The position numbers and the translations under genes are program-made. Shown in pieces: positions 1 through 9,000 of a stretch of DNA of 64,000 nucleotides (position 1 is its first letter; the number at the start of each line of letters is the position of its first letter). This stretch comes from Streptomyces sp. TLI_053 (GTDB lineage Bacteria > Actinomycetota > Actinomycetes > Streptomycetales > Streptomycetaceae). The notes beneath the pieces were generated by a model that was not told the origin of the DNA, did no database searches, and saw only the letters and a list, made by a program, of their open reading frames with translations. Where the stretch lies: positions 4,486,001 through 4,550,000 of the forward strand of contig NZ_LT629775.1 of NCBI RefSeq assembly GCF_900105395.1. Reading direction: 5' to 3'.

Positions 1-2430
1 CTGATCCGGCTGCTCGCGGGCCTCTGCGCGATCGCCCTGACGCTGCTGTCCGCCGACTACGCCCGCGCCACCACCAACGGCCTCGCCGAGGACGTCGGCG
101 GTGCCGCCGCCCTGGTCCCGCACCCGCTGGGCGGCGTCGCCACCGGCCTCACCACGGCCGCCGTACTGCTCCTGCCCGGCTGCTCGGCCGCCCGCCGGCT
201 GCTCGCCCCCGGGACGGACCGGCGGCACGTCCTCCAGCAGCTCGCGGACGGCGTGCTGGCCGCCGTCCTGGCGTACGGCGTCACGCTCCTCCTCGCGCTG
301 TGGATCGACGGCCCCGCGCCGTTCTCCCTGGTCTCCGCGCTGACCCGGCCGCTGCCCGGCGCCCCGCTCGCCCACACCGAGCCGGTCTACGGCTACCTGG
401 CCCCCGTCCTGGCCTTCCTCACCGCCTCCGCGTCCCGCGAACGCCGGGTCCCGTGGACCGTCCTCACCCTGTCCGCACTGGCCGGCATCGCCGCCGGGGC
501 GGCCACCCCGACCGCGCTGCTGCTCGGCGTGCTGATCGGCTGGACGGCCGCCCACGGCACCCGCTGGGCCGTCGGCACCCCGGACCCCCGGCCCCGGCGC
601 GGACAGCTCCTGCACAGCCTGCGCGAGGCCGGCCTGCACCCGGTCTCCGTCACCCCGGACGGCCCCGACCGCTCTCTGGTCCGCCAGCACGGCGACCGCC
701 CCGACCTGGACGTCCAGCTGCTCGACCGGCAGGCGGTCACCGCCGCCCTGGTGCAGCGGGTCTGGCGCCGGCTGCGACTGCGCACCGCCCCGCACCCGCG
801 CGCCCTGCGCTCCCTGCGCACCGGCCTGGAGCACGAGGCCCTGGTCTCCTACGCGGCCGTCGCCGCCGGGGTCCGCACCCGCCCGGTCGCCGCCACCGCC
901 GAACTCGGCCGGGACGCCGCGCTGGTCGCCTACCTGAGGCTGCCCGGCCGCACCCTGGACGAGCTGGCCGACGAGGAGGTCACCGACGCGCTGCTCGCCG
1001 ACGTCTGGGGCCAGCTGGCGCTGCTCCAGCGGCGCGCCATCGCGCACCGCGCGCTGGTGCCCGCCGCGCTGCTGGTCGACCCGGCGGGGGCGGTGCACCT
1101 GGTGGGCCTCGCGGACGGGGACATCGCGGCCGGGGAGCTGGTGCTGCTCAGCGACGTCGCCCAGCTGCTCACCACGCTCGCGCTGCGCACCGGGGCCGAG
1201 CGCTCGGTGCGCGCGGCGGTGTCGGTGCTCGGCCCGGACGCGGTCGCCGCCGCCCTCCCGCTGCTCCAGCCCATCGCGCTGGCCCGCGGCACCCGGGCGG
1301 CGCTCAAGCAGGCCGCCCGGCGCGATGCCGCGACGGCCGCGCCCCGGGTGCCCCCGCAGCGCACCGGTCCGGAGGCGCCCGCCGCCGACCCCGCGCCCGC
1401 GGCGGACCCGGCCCCCGCCACCGGCCCCGACCTGCTGGACCGGATCCGCGCCGAGGTGCTCCGCGGCCGCCCGCAGGCGCCGGTCCGGCCGGTCCGGCTG
1501 GAGCGGCTGCGGCCCCGCACCCTGCTCGCCGTCGTCGGCGGCGTGGCGGCCGGATGGCTGCTGCTGCCGCAGCTGTTCGCCACCGAGCAGAACCCGATCG
1601 CGACCATCGCCGACGCCGACCCGTTCTGGCTCGCCCTCGCCGTCCTGGCCGCGGCCGCCGGTCATGTCGCGGGGGCGATGGGCTTCGTCGGCTTCGTCCC
1701 GGAGCGGCTGGACTTCCGCAACGCCGTGCTCGCCCAGCTGGCCGGGTCCTTCGTCAAGCTGGTCTCCCCCGGCGGGGTCGGCGGCGTGGCCCTGAACACC
1801 CGCTTCCTCCAGCGGGCCGGCATCCCGACCGCGCAGGCGCTGTCCAGCGTCGGCGTGGGCCAGCTGCTCGGCCTGGTCCTGCACCTGCTCCAGCTCGGCG
1901 CGTTCGTCTACCTGACCGGGGTCGAGCCCGGCGGCTCCGAACTGGACGCCCTGCCGGCCGTGGCCGGCGGCCTCGCGGCGGCGGGCGCCCTGCTCGCCGC
2001 GGTGTCCGCGGTGCCGCCGGCCAGGCGCTGGCTGGCCGCCCGGCTGCGCCCGCTGACCGCCGAGGTGCTGCCCCGGCTGGTCGAGCTGCTGCGCAACCCG
2101 GGGCGGCTGGCGGTCGGCTTCACCGGGCAGCTGCTGGTGTCGCTGACCCTGATCGCCTGTCTGTACTGCTGCGCCCGCGCGGTCGGGCGGGAACCGTCCT
2201 TCGCCTCGGTCGGGGTGGTGTTCCTGATCGGCAACGCGGCCGGGAACGCCGCCCCCACCCCCGGCGGGGCGGGCTTCGTGGACACCGCGCTGGCGAGCCT
2301 CCTGCAGGTGTACACGGACGGCGGCGGGGCGCTGGCCGCCGTCGCGCTCTTCCGGCTGCTCACCTTCGTCCTGCCGGTGCTCCCCGGCTGGGCGGCGTTC
2401 ACCTGGCTCCAGCGCCGCGGGGCGCTGTAG
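1..2430 (+). CDS. LPG-synthase-type membrane protein with kinase-like domain (5' partial)
   Basis: The frame is open from the first base, so the start lies outside the window; 809 codons are visible. Hydrophobic segments up to about base 600 are followed by a soluble stretch (about 640-1330) that resembles a degenerate aminoglycoside-phosphotransferase/RIO-like fold, with HRALVPAALLVD in the catalytic-loop position and SDVAQLL further on. After a Pro/Ala linker, the C-terminal half (about 1500-2425) has six or more membrane segments with the signatures LVSPGGVGGVALNTRFL and APTPGGAGFVDTALASLL. These are typical of the lysylphosphatidylglycerol synthase/UPF0104 transmembrane family (AglD2/YbhN-like). 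Actinobacterial proteins with this architecture are common, but their substrate is not established. The kinase-like part seems to lack a normal catalytic Asp, so activity is doubtful. The family call is sound; the function is not known. Confidence 0.8.
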   Translation: MIRLLAGLCAIALTLLSADYARATTNGLAEDVGGAAALVPHPLGGVATGLTTAAVLLLPGCSAARRLLAPGTDRRHVLQQLADGVLAAVLAYGVTLLLALWIDGPAPFSLVSALTRPLPGAPLAHTEPVYGYLAPVLAFLTASASRERRVPWTVLTLSALAGIAAGAATPTALLLGVLIGWTAAHGTRWAVGTPDPRPRRGQLLHSLREAGLHPVSVTPDGPDRSLVRQHGDRPDLDVQLLDRQAVTAALVQRVWRRLRLRTAPHPRALRSLRTGLEHEALVSYAAVAAGVRTRPVAATAELGRDAALVAYLRLPGRTLDELADEEVTDALLADVWGQLALLQRRAIAHRALVPAALLVDPAGAVHLVGLADGDIAAGELVLLSDVAQLLTTLALRTGAERSVRAAVSVLGPDAVAAALPLLQPIALARGTRAALKQAARRDAATAAPRVPPQRTGPEAPAADPAPAADPAPATGPDLLDRIRAEVLRGRPQAPVRPVRLERLRPRTLLAVVGGVAAGWLLLPQLFATEQNPIATIADADPFWLALAVLAAAAGHVAGAMGFVGFVPERLDFRNAVLAQLAGSFVKLVSPGGVGGVALNTRFLQRAGIPTAQALSSVGVGQLLGLVLHLLQLGAFVYLTGVEPGGSELDALPAVAGGLAAAGALLAAVSAVPPARRWLAARLRPLTAEVLPRLVELLRNPGRLAVGFTGQLLVSLTLIACLYCCARAVGREPSFASVGVVFLIGNAAGNAAPTPGGAGFVDTALASLLQVYTDGGGALAAVALFRLLTFVLPVLPGWAAFTWLQRRGAL

Positions 2431-2460
2431 CCGCCCTCGTTCCCGGGGCCGGTCCGCCGG

Positions 2461-2652
2461 CTACTCGCGGTACTCGTCCTCGTCCAGCGGGACGGTCCGG
2501 CTCTGCTCGGCGACGTCCGCGACCTCGGTGGCCGGGTCCGCTCCGAGTGCGCGGCGCTCGGCCAGCTCGTCGTACTCGTCCTCCGCCGCCCCGTTCTCCG
2601 GCTCCACGGCCTCGTCGACCTCGTCCAGGTAGTCCTCGTGGTTCTGCGGCAT
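2461..2652 (-). CDS. Small acidic protein, unknown function
   Basis: This 63-residue frame begins with ATG at 2652 and is very acidic, with many Asp/Glu and few hydrophobic residues, ending in RTVPLDEDEYRE. It converges with the membrane-protein gene on the plus strand, leaving 30 bases between the two stops. The tail SRTVPLDEDEYR resembles a short acidic motif I associate with small uncharacterised streptomycete proteins, but I cannot name a function. The composition suggests an intrinsically disordered cytoplasmic protein. The start is supported by a purine-rich GGAACGAGGAC stretch upstream. Confidence that it is a real gene is moderate. Confidence 0.55.
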   Translation of the reverse strand: MPQNHEDYLDEVDEAVEPENGAAEDEYDELAERRALGADPATEVADVAEQSRTVPLDEDEYRE

Positions 2653-2820
2653 GGTGTCCGTCCTCGTTCCTCGAAGGTTCCTCGGAGGCTTCCCCCGGCC
2701 CGTCGGTCCCGCTCGGCGGGGTACTCGCAGTATCCGTCCGCCACCGGCCGGACGCGACGCGCCACCGGCGCCCCGGCGTGTTGCCCGCCCGGGGAATTGA
2801 CCCGGGGGAACGGTCCCGGA

Positions 2821-2842
2821 ATGCACCCCGCCCGGGGTGCAT
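2821..2842. promoter_or_regulatory. Perfect 10-2-10 palindrome, candidate operator
   Basis: The arms ATGCACCCCG (2821-2830) and CGGGGTGCAT (2833-2842) are exact reverse complements separated by CC. The palindrome lies just ahead of the likely -10 element of the AhpD-like gene, where a dimeric regulator would cover the -35 region. No regulator gene is adjacent, so the binding protein is unknown. Confidence 0.55.
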
Positions 2843-2850
2843 CCCGTTCC

Positions 2851-2864
2851 TAGGCTCGTACCCA
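2851..2864 (+). promoter_or_regulatory. Likely -10 element of a leaderless promoter
   Basis: TAGGCT at 2851-2856 fits the actinobacterial TANNNT -10 consensus and ends seven bases before the ATG at 2864. Transcription would therefore start at or next to the A of the start codon. No Shine-Dalgarno sequence precedes this ATG, which agrees with a leaderless mRNA. Confidence 0.5.
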
Positions 2865-3331
2865 TGACGAACACCACCACCCCCCTTCCCGCCGCCCGGC
2901 TCGACTTCGCCCGCACCGCCCCCAAGGTGTTCCGGGCGATGATCGCCCTGGACGCCGCCGCCCGCGAGGGCCTCGACCCGGCGCTGGTCGAGCTGGTGCA
3001 GGTCCGCTCCTCCCAGCTCAACGGCTGCGCCTACTGCCTGGACATGCACGTCAAGGACGCCCGCAAGGCCGGCGAGAGCGACGAGCGGATCTATCTGCTC
3101 CCGGTCTGGCGCGAGGCCCCCGAGGGCGTCTACAGCGAGCGCGAACGGGCCGCCCTCGCGCTCGCCGAGCAGATCACCCGCATCGGCGACGGCGTCTCCG
3201 ACGCGGTGTACGAGCGGGCCGCCGAACTCTTCCCCGAGCCGGAGCTGGCCCGACTGATCTCGCTCTGCTTCACCATCAACGCCTGGAACCGGATCAACGT
3301 GGCCACCCGCAAGACCCCCGGGACGGCCTGA
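2864..3331 (+). CDS. AhpD-like carboxymuconolactone decarboxylase family protein
   Basis: The 155-residue protein has the AhpD/CMD signature NGCAYCLDMHVKDARKAG, with Cys55, Cys58 and His62 forming the CxxCxxxH redox centre. Proteins of this family act as small cytoplasmic peroxidase or disulfide-relay partners; members with both cysteines are usually redox active, unlike the true decarboxylase. The length is normal for the single-domain subfamily. I chose ATG 2864 over the in-frame ATG at 2837 because homology begins near here and because a -10 element sits seven bases upstream, suggesting leaderless expression. A perfect palindrome just upstream suggests control by a repressor or redox sensor. 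The physiological substrate cannot be read from the sequence. Confidence 0.85.
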   Translation: MTNTTTPLPAARLDFARTAPKVFRAMIALDAAAREGLDPALVELVQVRSSQLNGCAYCLDMHVKDARKAGESDERIYLLPVWREAPEGVYSERERAALALAEQITRIGDGVSDAVYERAAELFPEPELARLISLCFTINAWNRINVATRKTPGTA

Positions 3332-3481
3332 CCCCGGGACGCCCCGACCCCCGGGACGGCCCGCCCCCACCGCGCGGGACACGGTCCCGGCCGGGCACCG
3401 GGGTACGATCGGAGCCGTACCAGCAGGGCTTACCCACACCTCCCGGTGGCCCCGAGGCCCTTACGAACGACGGGGAAACGC

Positions 3482-4126
3482 ATGTCCGGCTCGCACTACT
3501 TCTCCGGTGCACCCGAGGTCGCCAGCGAGCGCCGGCCGATCACGGTCACCCTGCCGGACCTCACCCTGGAACTCAGCACCGACGCGGGCGTCTTCTCCCG
3601 CAACCGGCTGGACCCGGGCACCCGGATCCTGCTGGAGCAGGCGCCGCCGCCCCGGGTGCGCGGCCCGATCCTGGACATCGGCTGCGGCTACGGCCCGATC
3701 GCGCTGACCTGGGCGAGCCGCCGCAAGCGGCTCCCGGTCTGGGCGGTGGACGTCAACGGCCGCGCGCTGGACCTGGTCCGGGACAACGCCGGGTCGCTGG
3801 GGCTCGGCAACGTGCACGCCGCGCTGCCGGAGGAGGTCCCGGCCGAACTGCGGTTCGCGGCGATCTACTCCAACCCGCCGATCCGGATCGGCAAGACGGC
3901 GCTGCGGCGGCTGCTGGAGCAGTGGCTGGACCGGCTCACCCCGGACGGCTCGGCCTTCCTGGTGGTGCAGAAGCACCTCGGCTCGGACTCGCTGCAGAAG
4001 TGGCTGAACGAGCACGGCTGGCCGACCACCCGGCTGACCTCGGTCAACGGGTTCCGGATTCTGGAAGCGCGGCCCCGCCCGACGGCGGGCGAGGGCCCCG
4101 AGAGTGGACGAGGGACGACGTCGTGA
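3482..4126 (+). CDS. Class I SAM-dependent methyltransferase, RsmC/RlmG-like
   Basis: This 214-residue protein carries the SAM-binding motif ILDIGCGYGPIAL (about residues 63-75) and the catalytic-type motif SNPPIRIGK (about residues 130-138). This corresponds to the NPPF motif of N6-adenine and N2-guanine methyltransferases. The fold and length match the single-domain 'methyltransferase small' (RsmC/RlmG C-terminal) family, which modifies guanines in 16S or 23S rRNA; the exact target is inferred. ATG 3482 follows a GGGGAAACGC stretch. The stop codon overlaps the GTG start of a SpoU-family RNA methyltransferase (GTGA), so the two are almost certainly translationally coupled, which supports an RNA-modification role. 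Confidence 0.82.
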   Translation: MSGSHYFSGAPEVASERRPITVTLPDLTLELSTDAGVFSRNRLDPGTRILLEQAPPPRVRGPILDIGCGYGPIALTWASRRKRLPVWAVDVNGRALDLVRDNAGSLGLGNVHAALPEEVPAELRFAAIYSNPPIRIGKTALRRLLEQWLDRLTPDGSAFLVVQKHLGSDSLQKWLNEHGWPTTRLTSVNGFRILEARPRPTAGEGPESGRGTTS

Positions 4127-4704
4127 AGCAGCTCCGCGGGACCGAACTGAAGCGGCTGCACCGCTCCTGGCGGCGTGGCAACGAGTTCCGGCTCGCGATG
4201 ATCCTGGAGAACCTCCAGTCGCCGTTCAACGTCGGCTCGGTGGTCCGGACCGGCGCCGCGATGGGCGCGGAGAAGCTCTACCTCACCGGTGACACCCCGT
4301 CGGTGCGCTCGTCCGGCGCGCAGAAGGCCGCGATGGGCACCGACAAGTACCTGAAGGTGGAGCACTTCCCCACCGTCGCCGAGGCGGTGGCGGCGGCGAA
4401 GGCCGACGGCTTCAAGGTGGTCGGCCTCGAACTGGCCGACGAGGCGGTGCCGATGTTCGCCGCCGAGCTGACCCCGGCCGTCGCCTTCGTGCTGGGCCAC
4501 GAGGACCGGGGGATCACCCCGGACGCGCTCGCCCTCTGCGACCAGGTGGTGTTCGTGCCCCAGCTGGGCCGGGTCGGCTCGCTGAACGTCTCCGCCGCCG
4601 CCACGGTGGCCTGCTACGAGGCGCGCCGCCAGGGGTACGCGATCAGCGGCACCCCGGACGGTTCGGACGCCGGCGGCTTCGACATCGACCTCGACGACGA
4701 GTGA
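4123..4704 (+). CDS. SpoU/TrmH-family RNA 2'-O-methyltransferase
   Basis: The 193-residue protein has the three SPOUT motifs in order: NVGSVVRTGAAMG with the catalytic-type Arg42 (residues 36-48), LGHEDRGI, and GSLNVSAAATVACYEA near the C terminus. The family forms a trefoil-knot SAM site and methylates ribose 2'-OH groups in tRNA or rRNA as a dimer. The GTG start at 4123 overlaps the preceding TGA and is preceded by AGGGAC at a good distance. Its partner upstream is an RsmC-like methyltransferase. The short length, without the L30e-like N-terminal domain of RlmB, resembles TrmH/TrmL. The RNA target is not determined. Confidence 0.85.
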   Translation: MKQLRGTELKRLHRSWRRGNEFRLAMILENLQSPFNVGSVVRTGAAMGAEKLYLTGDTPSVRSSGAQKAAMGTDKYLKVEHFPTVAEAVAAAKADGFKVVGLELADEAVPMFAAELTPAVAFVLGHEDRGITPDALALCDQVVFVPQLGRVGSLNVSAAATVACYEARRQGYAISGTPDGSDAGGFDIDLDDE

Positions 4705-4708
4705 TCCG

Positions 4709-4743
4709 CCGCCGGCGGGAGGGGCGCACCCTCCCGCCGGCGG
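4709..4743. terminator. Bidirectional hairpin terminator
   Basis: Perfect 15-bp arms CCGCCGGCGGGAGGG (4709-4723) and CCCTCCCGCCGGCGG (4729-4743) enclose a 5-base loop. It lies between the convergent TrmH-like gene and the PTM-cluster reductase. No U-tract is present, as is usual for such hairpins in streptomycetes. Confidence 0.75.
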
Positions 4744-4771
4744 ACCGGACCCGGTCGGGCCCCGGCGGGGA

Positions 4772-5826
4772 TCAGACCTCGACCAGGACCTTGCCCCGGT
4801 TGCGCTCGCGGTCCAGGTAGAGGCTGCGGTAGGCCGCCGGGATCCCGTCGAAGCCCTTGTGCACGGTCTGGTGGTAGCGGATCTCCCCGCTCCGGACCAG
4901 CCCGCCGAGTTCCCGGTGCATCAGCGTCAGCAGCGGCTCGGTGAACCACTCCTGGGCGAAGATGCCGCGGATCGTGGTGCGCGGGAACATGATGTACGGC
5001 AGCAGCCTCGGCCCGGTCAGCTCACCGTTCACCGTGGTCGCCCACTGCCAGCAGACCGCCACCCGGCTGTCCACGTTCAGCATCGTGAACACCGCGTCGG
5101 TGATCGTGCCGCCCAGATTGTCGAAGTACCGGTCGACGCCGTCCGGCGCCGCGAGTTGCAGCGCCTGCCGGGCCTTCTCCGCGTCGTCGCCCTGGGTGTA
5201 GAGCACCACCTCGTCGAAGCCCAGCTCGCGCAGGTACTCGGCCTTGCCCGCCGAGCCGGTGGTGCCGACCAGCCGGCCGGCCCCGGCCCGCTTCGCCAAC
5301 TGGCCCACCAGGGTGCCGATCGAGCCGGAGGCGCCGCTGACCACCACGGTGTCCCCGGGCCGGACCTCCAGGAAGCGGGTGAGCGTGCCCCAGGCCGTCA
5401 TCCCGGGCGCGCCCATGATGCCGAGCGCGCTGGACACCGGCAGCCGCTCGTCGTACCAGGACGGGTCGAGCCGGCGGTAGGCCGGGAACACCATCGGGAA
5501 GGTGCCGGTCGTCCACAGCTCCTCGGCGCCGTTGTGGACGACGTGGGTGCGCCAGCCGCCGAAGCCCTGCACCAGGTCGCCGACCGCGAACGCCGCCGCC
5601 GGACCGGCCTCGACCACCTCCATGATCGAGTCGGCGCCCATGTGGTGGCCGATCGGCGTCTCCAGCGCCAGGCCGTTCTGGTACGGGTCCACCGAGACGT
5701 ACCTGGTCCGGAGGAGCATCTCGTCCGGCCGCAGGTCGATCCGGACGTCCTCCACGACCTTCTCGTAGACGCGGTTGACGTCGGGCACACCGTCCAGGTG
5801 CTCCCGGACCACCCACTTCTCGATCC

Positions 5827-5830
<4 letters not shown>
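4772..5830 (-). CDS. Zinc-independent MDR NADP-dependent oxidoreductase (PTM reductive cyclase, IkaC/FtdE-like)
   Basis: The 352-residue protein belongs to the medium-chain dehydrogenase/reductase superfamily. It has the NADP-binding run SGASGSIGTLVGQLAKRAG and no zinc-ligand cysteines, resembling 2-alkenal/prostaglandin reductases. In PTM clusters an enzyme of this type (IkaC in ikarugamycin, FtdE in frontalamides) closes an inner carbocycle by a Michael-type reductive cyclisation; that role is inferred from family and position. Its ATG (5830) overlaps the TGA of the upstream FAD oxidoreductase gene (ATGA), so it is translationally coupled and is the last gene of the PTM operon. The strong hairpin at 4709-4743 would end the transcript. 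Confidence 0.85.
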
Positions 5831-7635
<1,805 letters not shown>

Positions 7636-7697
7636 CTCTGGCCTTCCTCGTGGTCCTTGCCTTGACTGGAGCTGCCTGGTCCTGCCGCCGGCGGCGG

Positions 7698-8888
7698 TCA
7701 CCAGACGATCGGGAGCGCCTGCAGACCGTTCACCATCGAGGCCTCCTTCCAGCGCAGTTCGTGCTCGGGGACGGCCAGCCGCAGTCCGGGCAGACGGGTC
7801 AGCACCCGCTCGATCGCCACCTGGAGCTCCAGCCGGGCGAGGTGTGCGCCGACGCAGTAGTGCACGCCGTGGCCGAAGCCGATGTGCGGGTTGCCCGGCC
7901 GGTCCAGGACCAGCCGCTCCGGCTCCTCGAACACCTCCGGGTCCCGGTTGGCGGCGGCGGTCGCGATCATCACCGCCTCTCCGGCGCGGATCACCACCCC
8001 GCCCAGCTCGACGTCCGCGGTGGCGTACCGGGGCAGGCTGAAGCCGGTGAGCAGCGGCACGTAGCGCATCAGCTCCTCGACGGCCTTCGGGATCAGCTCG
8101 GGGTGCTCCCGCAGCCGGGCCAGGTCGCGGGGGTTGACCAGCAGCTGGTGGAAGAAGTTGCCGATCTGGTTGGTGGTGGAGACGAAGCCGGCGATCAGCA
8201 GGTCGCAGGCGATGGAGAGGAGCTCCTCCTCGCCGATCAGCCGCTGCTCGCGGCAGGCCCGGACCAGCGTGGTGAGGAGGTCCTCGCCGGGCTCGCGGCC
8301 GCGCAGCTCCAGCACCCCGGCCATGTAGTCGATGAACGCCCGCCCCTCGACCGCGAGCACCTCGCCCGGGGTGACGGCGGAGAGCACCGTCTCCGCCCAC
8401 CGCCAGAGCATCCGGTGGTCCTCGGCGGGGATGCCGAGGACCTCGCAGATGATGGTGGTCGGCATCGGGATCGCGAAGTCCTCGACCAGATCGGCCGGGC
8501 CGCCCGCGGCGAGGATGCCGTCGAGCAGTTCGTCGGCCAGCTCCCCGGCCCGGACCCGCAGCCGCTCCACCCGGCGGGCGCTGAACTCCTTGGCCACCAG
8601 CGAGCGCAGCCGGGTGTGCTCGGGCGGTTCGGTGGAGAACAGGCCCGCGCCGGTGCGGGACACCGGGCGCATCCGGGGCTGGTCCTCGCCCATCGCGGCG
8701 GCCAGGCTGAACCTCGGGTCGGCGAGCACCGACCGGACGTCCTCGTACCGGGTGGCCAGCCAGGCGCCGTCGCCGTACGGCATCCGGATCCGGGCGAGCG
8801 GCTGCTCGCGCAACTCGGCGTAGCGGGGGTCGAGTTCGAGACCGTTGGGCTCGAACGGATAGGTCAGCGGCGGGTGCTGCCGGAGCAT
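7698..8888 (-). CDS. Cytochrome P450 of the PTM cluster
   Basis: The 396-residue protein is a normal-length bacterial class I P450. It shows EELMR (ExxR helix K) and the heme-ligand loop FGHGVHYCVGAHLA. The I helix reads AGFVSTTNQIGNF where AGHETT is usual: the acid is replaced by Val and the first Thr by Ser, leaving one Thr. PTM clusters often encode one P450 that hydroxylates or epoxidises the finished macrolactam; here it lies between the synthase and the FAD oxidoreductase. ATG 8888 is chosen because P450 homology starts at once (MLRQHPPLTYPFE). An in-frame ATG at 9011, overlapping the synthase stop, would add 41 residues of imperfect repeats rich in PAG/ETA. That longer form would be translationally coupled and cannot be excluded. 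Confidence 0.88.
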   Translation of the reverse strand: MLRQHPPLTYPFEPNGLELDPRYAELREQPLARIRMPYGDGAWLATRYEDVRSVLADPRFSLAAAMGEDQPRMRPVSRTGAGLFSTEPPEHTRLRSLVAKEFSARRVERLRVRAGELADELLDGILAAGGPADLVEDFAIPMPTTIICEVLGIPAEDHRMLWRWAETVLSAVTPGEVLAVEGRAFIDYMAGVLELRGREPGEDLLTTLVRACREQRLIGEEELLSIACDLLIAGFVSTTNQIGNFFHQLLVNPRDLARLREHPELIPKAVEELMRYVPLLTGFSLPRYATADVELGGVVIRAGEAVMIATAAANRDPEVFEEPERLVLDRPGNPHIGFGHGVHYCVGAHLARLELQVAIERVLTRLPGLRLAVPEHELRWKEASMVNGLQALPIVW

Positions 8889-9000
8889 GGTCGGATCCGT
8901 CTCTCGTGCGGGGGCCGTCTCTCCTGCGGGCGCCGTCCCTCCTGCGGGGGCGGGCTCTCGTGCGGGGGCGGGCGGGCTCGGCACCCGCCCGGTGGCCGTC

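Noticed and set aside
300..2867. Plus-strand frame of over 800 codons overlapping the membrane protein
   Set aside because: The Arg/Pro/Ala-only composition and lack of motifs show that it is an out-of-frame shadow.
3331..3420. Repeated CCCGGGACG units after the AhpD-like gene
   Set aside because: They are short, imperfect and GC-rich, with no stable hairpin arrangement that would support a terminator or operator call.
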